In this document: one piece after another, positions 38,040 through 51,100 of the stretch
Position numbering within the stretch: the first letter of the stretch is position 1
How the letters are laid out: the number at the start of each line of letters is the position of its first letter
DNA from: Arbacia lixula
Taxonomy: Eukaryota; Echinodermata; Echinoidea; Arbacioida; Arbaciidae
Assembly: GCA_963669155.1 (NCBI GenBank)
Contig: OZ022576.1
Coordinates: 33,040,498 to 33,104,497, forward strand
Direction: 5' to 3'
Length of the DNA: 64,000 nucleotides
Translations under genes and position numbers: made by a program
The notes under the pieces: generated by a model
Seen by the model: only the letters and a program-made list of their open reading frames with translations
Told to the model about the DNA's origin: nothing
Databases searched by the model: none

Positions 38040-41000
38040 GCGGATACCCTACCTGTTAAGTATATAAAAAATTGCAATTGGATTTACCTTCTACACTTGC
38101 ACAGATACTATCACACACCCCACATCGCCAACTATAAATATGGCTTGAAAAGTCTCTCTCTCTCTTTCTCATACTTCACTTCTCAACAAAATAATGACAA
38201 CTATTTCAAGACGCCAAGTGAGTTGGAAGCAAATTTAAGAAATGGCATTTATTGTCTTATAAAAAATGTTTACCAGTACCACTTATATAGGGCTATATAG
38301 TACTCTAGACTGGAGAAAGGGATTATGCTTTATGAACAGAAAGTTAAGAACCCCAAACCGCAAAGTGCTATACATAATCCAAGTAATATTCTAGTATACA
38401 TTTGATGTTATAACATTTGATTTTGTTACAGTTACATGAAAAGTAACATAGACATAAAGACTTACCATTCTTTCTCTGCAGGTATATTCAAATAGATATC
38501 ACAAATTTCTTATAAATTGTACACATTACATGACTGTAAATATATAGCATGTGTCATCGTAATTGAAGTTGCTCCCTGTACTGATTTCCATAAAGACTCC
38601 CATGTGTTTATGTATCTAAGATTTGTATTGGCACATTATTTGCTTTGAATGTGATCATTTATCATATTTTAGAGTGTATTCACATAGTTTCCACACAAGC
38701 ATAAGCCAGACGACTTTCGATCCGTATTGACCTTTCATGTGCTTTGTGACTAAATGGTATATCCCTTGATGGGTTTTGTTTCGCAAGATGCAAACTTCCT
38801 ACATTAACAACAACAACAAAAGTGATTTATTTTCGTCACTGAATCCTTCAACTTGCACAGTGTATGAAAGGAATGCGTCTTAGCTATATTTTAGTGGACA
38901 ATTTAGGATTATACAGTGTTAACTTGACAAGCTGCAATTGGGTAATAGGCACATTAACAATCATATTTACCATTAAGTACATTCATATTTCATTTGTTTA
39001 GTACTGTAGTATATGTTTTAGGCTGGAAGTGTAAATAGTTAATACTATTAAGTGCATCAGTGATATAACACATTATGAATTGACAATTTGAAAATGGTCC
39101 ACTTACTTCAATATATCAATGAGTAGTTCCCACACGGCATTTACATCAAGTAATCCTGCCCAATTTTCAAGAGGATCCTATGGTAAGTAAGATTCTCACA
39201 TCCACTTCTATTAACAGATATGCCCATCCTAAATATAATCTTATAATCACATATGTCAGTGAATCCGTCCACTAATATCAAGAAATAACTTGCAAAAATA
39301 TAATACATTTGTTTAAATATAAACATACCCATTTTCTTTGTAAAAATTTCATCCGCATAATATAAAATTTGGTCATTATTCACTGTAACTCAATATCCTA
39401 CATATATTTATTATTTTCTTCTAATAATGGACTCTCTATACCATGTTGTCAATGTAATATAAAAGATACTGTGACAAAAATATGAAAATAATTTCATATA
39501 AAATTTGCATAAAATATGGAAGTGTTTTTTGGTTGGTAAGTGACTTGGTGGCTTAGATAGGAAGGCGTGGTTGCCTGCTTATTCAAAATCATTAACCTAG
39601 CTTAGTTTCATGAGCATTACAGAAAATATATACAACTCAAATATCAGAAGAGAACAGTCAAAACTCAGGCTCATGTCAATAATCTCAATAACGTTGCTTG
39701 CTAATATGTGCAAATATCTGGTGTGAAAGAATGAAATCAGGTATACTAATCAAAACTGATGTAATTGATAAAAAAACAAGATTCAGCTCCTCGAAGTTAT
39801 ACAACAGACATTGCTAACATTGACTGACCATTATTTACATACAACATTCCCACAATTCTGCCACCAGAAAATTTCCAGGAACTATATCAATGGATCACAT
39901 AATAATGAGCTGTAGCGCAGTTGAATTCATACATACAATCATTCACATGTAACTTAACAATTTCAGATACACAATTTACAATTCCATCATGCGTGCGCAA
40001 ATTTCACTGAATAAAAGAGTCTGTTTTGTTCAACTTCTGCAGTATTTCAGGAAATTACTGGTTATCATCCAATTGATACAAAATTTCTTTGCAAAAGATG
40101 CTCATACAACATGCAAGTACATGTTTAGTATAAGGCTATATTTAGTACCTGTTTTTCATGCCATAACAATGCTTAAGATAGAAGCATACACTGCCAGACA
40201 TTATAGTTTTGGCATTTTAAAAGTCAGGTTACAAGTTATGAAGTGATAGGTGCACCATGATACATAAAAAATAATATATGTAATATAAAAAAATATATGC
40301 TGATATCCTTGGGTAATATAAAAACAGTATAAATCAGTATAAGTCAGGTCCTAAATGAATGTCTTACATTAAGACAAAATTGAGTGCATTTCAAAATCTA
40401 GTGCATAACAACCTGAATCACCATTTTAGCAATTCATTATACATGACACAATATAATTTGTGTGTAGGAGTAGAAAGTGACACAAATTAAGAATTCTATG
40501 AATGCACAGAGTAACCTGTAAAGAGGAATGTACATGAAGAGAAATACCCACATGACCCCTATTCCTGGGTGATATACAATCATTGCTGTTTATCATATTT
40601 TACAAGTCAAGTTATTGTGACACAAAGTGAAGTGGCCTACATCCCTTTTCCGTAAGAATATTTTGCCCTTTTTGTCATCAACATAATACACTTCTCTTAA
40701 GTACAAGTTAGGTAAATGAAATGAACTTTCGTGATCACATAAAGTATATACACCACCCAGGTTGCTATGCCAACCGTGTACCATCATATCATTATATCTC
40801 GGGTCTCGTCTCTCAGACCTCTGATCAGCTCCTTCAGCATCCCTTCCTCAGTACATTAAAAAAAATTAAGACACGGTGCAGACGATCTATTTCTTATCCC
40901 ACACTGGGACACATCACAATGAAAAAGCAAAGGCATCTTAATAAGGTCACATTTTTCAAAATGTGCTTGTTGTTATATATTTTGGCCATAGATTTCTTAA

Positions 41001-42015
41001 CTCTAATGTAAACAGCTATTTGATTTTGTCAAGGCTAATCCATGGCCCACTCGTTCATGATAAAGGTAATTTGGTGGGCTTGGAATTGCGCCCACTTGCA
41101 AAAATGAGTGATGAGTAGTTTATCATTGTTTTTGCACAAGAAATACACACAAATGGCATATACATCAGTTACTCTAGGGCGTAGGGTCAAAAACAAACCA
41201 GTTTGTCAAGTAAAACATTTTCATGATGTTAACAATTCAATGAGAGGTGGTGGTATTCAACTTAATTTTAAACAGGATGAGAAATAAAGAACATCATGCA
41301 TACATACCATATAGAGTAAGTAAAAAATGTTTGCCTTGCATTCTGATACTAATTCACCTAGTTAATTGGTGTAATATGCTGACATATCTTTGATCAAAAT
41401 ATGCAAAAGTGACAAAAATAAATCATGGATATGCTATATATTACTATCGTTTGCATATAGTCGTAAACTTTGAAACTGCATGTACACTCATAGGACATAA
41501 CTGACGCTATACCACATGCTATATATACAAACAAATACCTTCACCATAATAGTCAAATGCTGGATAATCATAGTTTAAGGAGTATTCCATACAGCAAGAC
41601 ACTGCAAGCACTGCAACTTGTATGCACATTGCACCGTTGCTGCTTAGAAAAACAGTGATAAAAGTAATAGCTTCAATCAATGGCACATTTACTTCTACTT
41701 TATTTGACACCTTTGTGAACCAGATACCGAGATACATTGCAACATTGCAACATGGAAGTAAAATGAAGCACAGAGTATCTGAAACTCTGACTGGGACATT
41801 AAATATGGGCAGGATTATGAAAAAGTTGTCAAAAGCTAGAACCAATTGGTTTGGAACATATGAAATTGCTCAATCCCCAAAGAGAAATCATCAAACGTAG
41901 CTGCTTGAAACCTCAAGATGCTCGTCACAGGACACTCCTGTTGAATGCAAATTGATGAGCACGGAAGGTAGGGAGAAAGGGGTGTGGCTGTTGTCATGGG
42001 AACAGAGAACCTAAT
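38040..42015 (-). other. AT-rich stretch downstream of plexin stop; possible long 3' UTR
   Basis: About 4 kb with few recognisable repeats and no supported exon on either strand. The minus strand carries AATAAA-type signals, for example near 41698. A long plexin 3' UTR is plausible but cannot be bounded here. Confidence 0.3.
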
Positions 42016-42114
42016 TCAGTCCACATTCTCATCCAGGGTGTTGCCTACCCTCTGAAACGTGGCTGAAAAGTTGGCGGCTAGGCACCGGTCGTCCTCGTCC
42101 AAGGCGCTAACCAG
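42016..42114 (-). CDS. Plexin exon j: C-terminus and stop
   Basis: Reads LVSALDEDDRCLAANFSA, TFQRVGNTLDENVD and TGA; aligns with the plexin L-ALEKDE-...-LEQV-D ending. Acceptor CGTCCCCACAG. Confidence 0.9.
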   Translation of the reverse strand: MVSALDEDDRCLAANFSATFQRVGNTLDENVD

Positions 42115-45100
42115 CTGTGGGGACGGAATGAAGGATGGAAGAATGGAAGGAACGATGGATAAGCTGGCATCGACTTTAGATCTATGAAATACCGTAATGG
42201 CCCTTAATCTCATTGACTCATTGACAGAGGGACCAGGATTACAATGAATCTGTCAAATGTTTATCCAAATGTCACATAGAATGAAAGTGCAAGATTGCTC
42301 AAAGCATACTGTATGCAGTATCAAAGTGTGACTTCATATGAGCATAAGTGTTGTCAAGACAACCACGTGGGTACAGCAAGAAGTAATCAACACTAGCCCA
42401 CTATGCAGTGTCAGACCAGTAAATTTCTCTCTTGAGGGATATTCTTTAGAACCAAAATCTTTCACGACAATGGATACGACGACACTTTGATACCATTTGC
42501 TTACCTTCTTCTCATGAGGCCTCACAAAGTCATACAGCTGCTTGAGCGTGCCAAGGCGACTGAAAAGCCCACCAAACTCCTGAAAAGTGAAAGGGTCAGA
42601 AAATTCGATCACAGACGAAATCAAAATGTGCAATACAGAGCTGCGCCCAGTCTCATAAAGAGTTGCGGTTGATCTGGATTGATCACAAATTACATCCTCT
42701 ATCTTTCATGTGGAAAAGTTACGATTGATATCAATTGCAAACCAAGTTACAATCAATCACAATTCTTTATAAGACAGGGCCCTGGTATGACATTTAAATG
42801 TGAAAAGCTGAGAAGACTGTAACACAAATTTGAAGATTGCATAACAAGTTTTCAAACACTGGTATATAAAATTTGGTTCCTTACAAATCTCTGAAGATAA
42901 AGATTGCTGAATTAATTTGATATCATCCTCTACTGTTCGATGGTACCAGGCTCAACATATGTTAATAAAATCTCCATTGTGTTAGTCATGGCTGCGTATG
43001 CACACTAATTCTGCATAGCGTATGCATATACAGGAAAGCTGTCCCATGATGCACCTCCCAGCTACGCCTGATTTTTTTTTTGCAGTCGCATCTACTAGTA
43101 CACTAGCCCGGAAGTGGATTTGACTGCAAACAAAATCCAAATGTGGATGCGCGGTGCAATGCTGGACGGCTTCCCCCTTCATATATTTGAGGTATGGAGA
43201 ATTTGAAGATGACGACACCCTACTTTATGTATAACTCAGTCATTGTGGGTTAACGCTACATGTGTGTGTCACAGAGCAAACGTTTCTCTGTATAGTGTAC
43301 ATACTGTACTCCATGGTGCTGAAACCAAAACATCAGCACACAGAGGTTAAAGGGTTACTAAATTAGAAAAATAAGTTCCCACTAATCTATGTAAAATTAT
43401 CCACTTAAAACGAATTTCACACTCGTTTGCCACATTTAGGTCTCATTTTGACGAAAATTTGAAAAAACGCACGCCTCCAGTGACGTATGAGAAGTCAAAA
43501 TTCCATAGATTGTACGGAAGTCAACAATAGACCATTTTCGTAATGTATTCACAACTTTCCCCCTAACTGCATAGTAACGCGTTATTGCATTCACCTGTAA
43601 CTTGTCATTCAGATTCAATGGATGGAATGCACTTTGAATCTATTAGTTGTTGCTACTCAGACAAACCTCGGACAAGCTTTGGGGTTCCCATTATTAACGT
43701 ATTGTTTGAATGGCGTGAATAAAATATTTTATTTACGCTGTTGGCATTTGTGGCATTTTGACTTCTCAAACGTCACTGGAGGCGTGCGTTTTTTTTAAAT
43801 TTTCGTCAAAGTCAGACTTTATTGCGGCAAACGAATGTAAAATTTGATTTTAGCGGATAATTTTACATAGATTAGTGGGTACTTATTTTTCTTATTTAGT
43901 AACCCTTTAACCCACTCAGTCCCACAGGCAAGAAACTGAGTTGTTATTCAAAGGGGTCTGTTAGTGCTTGGTACTTAGAAGGTTAGGTGGAGACCTACCA
44001 AGTCTATGCGCTGGCACTCCAGCCTGAGCTCCTCATCCTGCAGGGTAGGAGTCTCGTGGATGTAGTGGTAGTAGGACTGAATCATCTCGATGTAACGCGG
44101 TAGCTCCTTGTTGAACAGCAGGCGGCTAGGGGAGGCATTCTACGGTTATCAAAGGGACCAGTGAATAAGTGAGAGATATGGAGGGGGAGAGGGAGAGAGG
44201 GAGAGAGGGAGAGAGGGAGGGAGGGAGGGAGGGAGAGAGGGAGAGAGGGAGGGAGGGAGGGAGGGAGGGGGGAGAGAGGGAGGGAGGGGGGAGAGAGGGA
44301 GGGAGGGGGGGAGAAAGGGAGGGAGGGAGGGAGGGAGGGAGGGAGGGAGGGAGGGAGGAAGGGAGGGAGAGAGGGAGGAAGGGAGGGAGGGATGGAGAGG
44401 AGAGGAGAATGTGACAAATAGGGAGGGAGAAAAGGATACAGGGAGACGTAGGGATAGAGGGAAGGAGTAGGTGACACATAGCGGGGGGAGAGGGAGAGAG
44501 GGAGCGACAGAGAGATGGAGAGAGGGAGAGGAGAATGTGACAAATAGGGAGGGAGAAAAGGATACAGGGAGAGGTAGGGATAGAGGGGAGTATGTGATAA
44601 ACAAGGAGGAGATGGAAAGGGGAGAAGTTGACATATAGAGGGGGAGAAAGGGATAGAGGGAGACACAGGGAGAGGGGATAGAGAGGGAGAAGAAGGATGG
44701 AGGGAGTGAGGGAGAGGAGGGAGTGAGGGGAGAGGGGAGATGGGGGGAGGAGAGGGAAGAAGGGAGAGAGGGAGCAAGTAGGAGAGGGAAGGAGGGAGGG
44801 GGAGAAGCGTGAAGGAGGAAGTGGGAGGGGCAGGAGGTGGGGAGATGGAGGAGAGAGAAGGGAAGAGAGGGAAGGGAAGAGAGGAACAAAGAAATGAAGA
44901 AAGTAGAGGGGGTGATGATAGAGGGAAGGGGAGGATATTGGGAGAAGGGAAGAAAGAAAAAAGATAGGAAGAAAGTAGAGGGGGTGATGATAGAGGGAAG
45001 GGGAGGATATTGGGAGAAGGGGAGAAAGAATAACAATGCATTTCAAGGGGAGAGAGAAAGGTATAAAAAAGATGAAGATGCAAAATTATCAACATTATCA

Positions 45101-48100
45101 TAACCATCATATCATCAGCATAAATATATCTGGCTTATTTTTCAAAAAGGTTTTTAACACTGCGGTAGAAGCAGAAAAATCAAACAACATCATGAAGATA
45201 TTACTAAGTAAAGCAGTATTGGTACTAGAACATGGGGAACACATATTTCAGAGTTCTCTTAAGGCAAGTTCATAGATATTCATCTGGCATATTTCATAAT
45301 TAATGACCAACAGATACATGAATGCACTACAAAATAAAAATGTAAAATAAGGAATGACTAGTTAAATGTGTTGGGTTATCTATGTTGGTCTAGTAATTTG
45401 TTTTCCGTAAACATCTGATAGTGTTTCAATGATGCATATTTTTTCACAGATCTAAACTGTATCCAGTCTCTGTAGTTAAGTGAATGTTACTGTAGAACTG
45501 TAAAAACTGTAGTTTCAGAATGAGTTTGCATACTCAATCATTTATTGTATAATAATGAGGAGTGAGTGCACTTTCATAATGAGAAGAGAATTCCAAAGAA
45601 AAACTTCACAGCTACAAAGGAACAAAATAACAATGTTATAGAGAAGGAATGAATCTTTTCAATCCATACAGAAAAAATGTGCCCAATGCTGGCACACAAT
45701 TGCATTTTTTTTTTATCTAAGTATAAATAATATGATTGCAATGTGTGGTGAAGCTGACTCTGTGCTTGAAATTCAGATGCAGACAATAAACCAAAATAAA
45801 GCAAACAAAAGCAGAAGAGTGTGACATATTCTATGAAGATAAACTTTAAATGCAGGGACATTTACAGGTAGTGGAAAATTAATAATGGGCATAGCCCTGG
45901 CAAATCTTCTCAACATAATTACATGTGATAATGATATTTGACAGAAATCTAAGCTGACACTACAAAATGTTTAAATTAAAGAGGTTGAAATGCGTGAATT
46001 GCGACTTCTGACAGTTAAAAATGGGAAATTGATGCAAAAACAGGATCGGCTAACCTCTATGAAGGGATATTTTACCTAATTATGTAGACTTGCAAACAAT
46101 GAATACTGCTTTATTGTAGTTGCAGCCTGTACTTCAATACTGCCAACTTAAAACATACAGTGCAGATGTGAAAAACACAATGTTTTTATCAGAAAGAATT
46201 TAATTTCCTTCATTATTTTTTTCCAATATCCAACATGGGTTCATAACTTATTCCTAAAACTATACGTACATTAAAAGAGGTAGTTCTTCCTGAGTGCATA
46301 CAGGTGTATGGGACAGATAAAAACATTTTCTTTCATGTGCTTAAAAAATTAATGTCAAAAATAATTCCAACTAATTGTTATTGTAAGAGTAAGAATAATT
46401 TCAAATACCTTAAATTATTGATAATACCGCTCTTAATGTTTACAGTGTGGACAATATTTTATGCAATTGTTGTTGCACAGTTAATTTCGTGCGTATGCAG
46501 GTGCAAATACAAAGAAATGTTTAATTTTTCATGTGCTACAAGAATTGATGTCAAATATTGAACATTTAACAACACATTAATATACCTTATTTGTTGTCAA
46601 TACCATTTTTACTGTTTACAGTGTTGACAATATTTTATGCAATTGTTGTTGCACACAGTGATGCGCCACAGCGAGAACAGAAACAAGTTCTCAAACCTAA
46701 TTTTTAACACTTTTTACAGTCCATATCGGTACTTTCTCAGCTTTAATATGACAGAAAGTTCGTCACATAAAGGTTATGTAACCCGGGCTTATTACCGTTT
46801 TTCCAAAATTAATTTTGAATACTCTGAAAATGAAATCAGTAGAAAATCGCCCGAGAAGGTGTACATCCGCTTCTAAAGTTAAAGAAGCTAACCAAGTGGA
46901 CGATTAAGCGACCTGTTGCATGAATAGATTGCCTTAGTAACCTTCTTCCAAATTTCTTGAAGAAATGCATGTTAGTAAACATTAGGATTAAAAAATCTCG
47001 GAGGTGATGCACCACTTGGGTAGATTGGTAGCTTAGCACAAAGTGGTTACTAGGAGGCGGGGCTTAATTAACGATCACTAGTGCAGGTGCGGAGCCAAGA
47101 AAATCAAAATGTGCAAACCCGAAAAAACGTACTTCACAACTCTCGTGAATTTTCAAATTTCCACCAAATATTTTGTCACGAAACTTCGCCAACATGTAGA
47201 AGAAATATCAGGGAAAATATAAGCTACAGGTAATAATAATTTGTCCACATTTTTTATCCTTATTCATATCAAGAGGTTTGAGAAAATGGCTGGTTTGACC
47301 AAAGCGCATCACATATAACTCTGTGCATATGCAAGTGCGTGTGTGCACCAATTATAGGTGGACGTTGCGGAAAGGTGCTCCAACATATGACTGCCTCCCA
47401 TTATACCTTGATGACTATAGGCTGCTGTGCATATATCTGGTCTCTAGACTCATACATGAAACTTCTAGACTTCTGAGGGAGAGGAAAGGAAAGTCATGAA
47501 TATGCATGGTCGGAAATCAGACGCCCCTGTGCACATGGTATCCCGGAAACAAACTGAACTCTAGCAACCACAGAGCTCCTAGAATGGTTGGGCTGTACCC
47601 ATCTCACCCGAGTCCAGTTTGGACACATATTATTCTTGTCAGTAGTTATGCCAGCGGGGTGTTTCACCAAGCTGTTTGCTAAAAACAACTTTATGCACGA
47701 CTGGTTACCCTTTCTTGTGCTAAATGAGAAATCCCAATTTATTCCTGTTTTAACATAGTGGGAGTCTATTTCCAACAAGCCTAATCAAATTTGACAAATC
47801 ATAAACTTTGTATTCTGACACTTGTTAACAACATGAATTTTTATCAATTAACATCAGATTTCAACTTAAAATAATGGGAATCAAAATCATTGAGAATCTG
47901 AGTTAGCACAAGAAAGGGTCATCAACCAGTCATACCTAAAGTATGCAAATAAGCTAAATCCGTATTCTGAAATGCACTAAGGAAAAAATTTAGGATAAAA
48001 GATAAAACTGCTCTCCAGCAATTTTATCTCCAAACACACACACCTATGCCCACACCTTTCCATTGCATTAGTACAAAAATGATACCCAACAGCTCATTAA

Positions 48101-51100
48101 TGGTCCATGGTAATGTCACACTGTTATGGAAAAAAGGACCCGAGATTTGCTGAATTGTGACTTACCAACATTCACCAGCCCATCAGTGAAAAAAAACTTT
48201 TAACTTCAATTTGACACTGTTTGTTTGTTAGCGCAACAAACAGTCAAGTTCTCATAGAGAATATTAATATCTTGTGGCTGAAACCAGGCTCCCTACGATA
48301 TAAAAATAAATTCAAAATCATCACACATAAATAGTACACATAAAATTTCAGCCAATCAAAGACAAGGATTTCATTACTTAGTTTGATGGGATGGGAGGAA
48401 ATTTCTCAAAGACATCTTTTGATACAGAATGTACCATAAATGCCATTCCATTCTCTCCACAACCCACCTGTGAGGCTGAAAAAAAACATACTTTGGAGAT
48501 TACATTATTTACAAAATATTTTAACTTTTGGTGGCACCTCTAAATTTGATTTCATCTTAAAAAGGACTCTTCTTCTCCACACTGCATATCAGGAAAAGTG
48601 GTCTCATTATGCATGGTGCAGTCACATCCGGGTTTTGTGTGCAGTCCTTTCCGCTTCTGGTCTAGTTCACTAGTGTACATGTATGAGACCGAATCGGACA
48701 TGACTGCAAAACCAAGTCAGATGTTGTATATTATGGGATGTCTTTCTTCCTTGGGCGTGTTTATCAACTCTTTTTAGGGTAGAATTAAGGTTTCCAAAGA
48801 CATTTAAATTTTTTTAAACGCGTTTAAACGAGTTGATAAACGCAAAGGTGTTTTGATTAGGGCTGTTTTGAAACACGCAAATTTGTACGATCCTAAACGC
48901 GTTTAATTTTTAACGCGTTTAAAGAAGCGAGATAAACGCAAAGCTGTTTTGAAACGCGTTTAAACCATGTGTTTTTGGTGACAAGGCCGGTTTTCGACTT
49001 GGGCTATCAAGTTGATAAACGCACCGTATTTGAAACGCAAAGGCCTTTGGAGTTGATAAACGCACCATTTTTTTAAACGCGTTTGGAAACGCGTTCATAA
49101 AGGCCTTTGGAAACGCGTTTCAATTTCTGAAAAGTTGATAAACATGGCCCTATATGTAATTATATTTCTGTAAGAGGCGGAGAACTCCCACGTTTGCCGT
49201 CTCACCATCTTGAGTTTGGGGACGACTCCCTTGCAGGCGTGGTCCAGCATCTGGTTCAAGACGATAATGGAGGCGTCGGCCGTGCGAGACTGCCGCATGT
49301 TGAAGATGAACGATGGGTGAGCGAAGATGGTGGCCCAGAACCGAAGCGGCAAGCTGGTGGCATCAATCAAGGAAAACACACAAGGTAGCTTTGAAAATAG
49401 CTGAAGATTTGTCAGTACATACGGGGGGTGTTTCACCAAGCTGTTCGTAAGCTACGAATGACTTTACGGACGACTGGTGATCCGTTCTTGTGCTACAGCA
49501 GATTCTCAATAATTTTGATTCCTATCGGTTTATATTCAAGTTTGATCTTTATAAATTTAAAATTCTTGCTGTTAACAAGTGTCAGACACTGAATACACAG
49601 TTTATGATTTGCCAAATTTGATTGGGATTGATGGAAATTAACTCCCACTATGTTAAAACAGGAAAAAGCAGGGGGGATCTGCTTTAGCACAAGAAGGGCT
49701 CACCAGTCGTTCGTAAAGTCGTTCGTAGCTTACAAACAGCTTGGTGAAACACCCCCCGGATGTATTTAAATAACAGTACCTGCATATACATGTACATCAT
49801 ATTCAGGATATAGAAATAAATAGACAAATTCTGAACATAAAAATGATGGTAAGCTTAAGATCGCTAGCATTGACTCCCGGTCATTAACCTTCATGGGTAA
49901 AACTCCATCTGTCCGAAACGGCGTATCCTGGTACTGTATGGAATTGTCATTGTTCTTGGGTATACCACCCTACTCAAAACATCACTATACCTTCAAATCA
50001 GAGACCAAGCTCACAGGGCTTGTGATCAAGACTCAAAATAAAAAATAAAAAATCTGATATTTCTCAGCCTTTGCTGATCAGTCTGCTACCCCAAGTCTTT
50101 TGCTTTTATTCAAATCAACTTATTATAGGATTTGAATTCTTCCTATCGCGTATAGCTCTCTGAATCTGACCGCCTGTGGCACTCTAATTTTTTAACCTTT
50201 AATTCTTGGGATCTAAACTTCTGTTTCTGAACGCGCGCTTTCTTTCTGTATGTTTTCTGAACATTGAACTTCGAAGTCATACTATATATCATATCAAAAT
50301 CTAGTTATAATCTCGCAAATAATAAAAGTTTTTTGCCAATATATCATTTTTCATTTGATAAATGGGATCCTTCTTCATCAGGTCGATCCATAGTTTGCTC
50401 CTGTAAGACGTCGAGGTATCATGAGTTTTATGAGGTTTGAAATGACGAGTTCTGGGTACGTTTTGAATGTTCATATACTACGGTGCGCAAAAAACCCCAG
50501 AAGTATACGTCACAAAAGCAATCGGTCAGATATCGTTACCGCGAAGTGATATCGCTTGATATCGGATATATTGGATAGGGAGGATTCTCCTTATAGAGCT
50601 CTTACTAAGCCTTCCGTTTAACCCTTTGTGAGCCAGACAAAATGCCCCTTATGGGATATGTGCGTATTACTTGTGTGACTTAATACACATGTGGCACACG
50701 AAGCATTAAAGGTCCCCTGTCATCAAAATGTATGTAGACTTGTGTTGATGCAACATAATATGTAGGCTACATAACAAAATCACTAACTGTTCAATGGAAA
50801 TATGTGTCCTATATTTGAAAATAATTTTTCTTTATTTTTTCTTGGCACTGATAAGCCCCGCCTCTAAAATATCCTCCAACTCAAGATTCCCCCTGTGACA
50901 TCATCAAAGGTAGAAATTAGCAGGATAATAAGCAGAATTAATGCACAAATTAAACATTGCAATGACTACCCCCACATGTCTTCACACAATACCATATAAC
51001 AACCTTTCATGTGGGAATAATCGTTTCCTTATGTCAGAAATGTGCTCTAGCTGTGTGATGCGCAGGTAGTCATTGCAATATTTAGTTTGTGCATGAGTTA

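Noticed and set aside
44082..45110. Long minus-strand ORFs (up to 342 codons), Ser/Pro/Leu-rich
   Set aside because: They are translations of the polypurine tract in all three frames; only the first part overlaps real plexin exon h.
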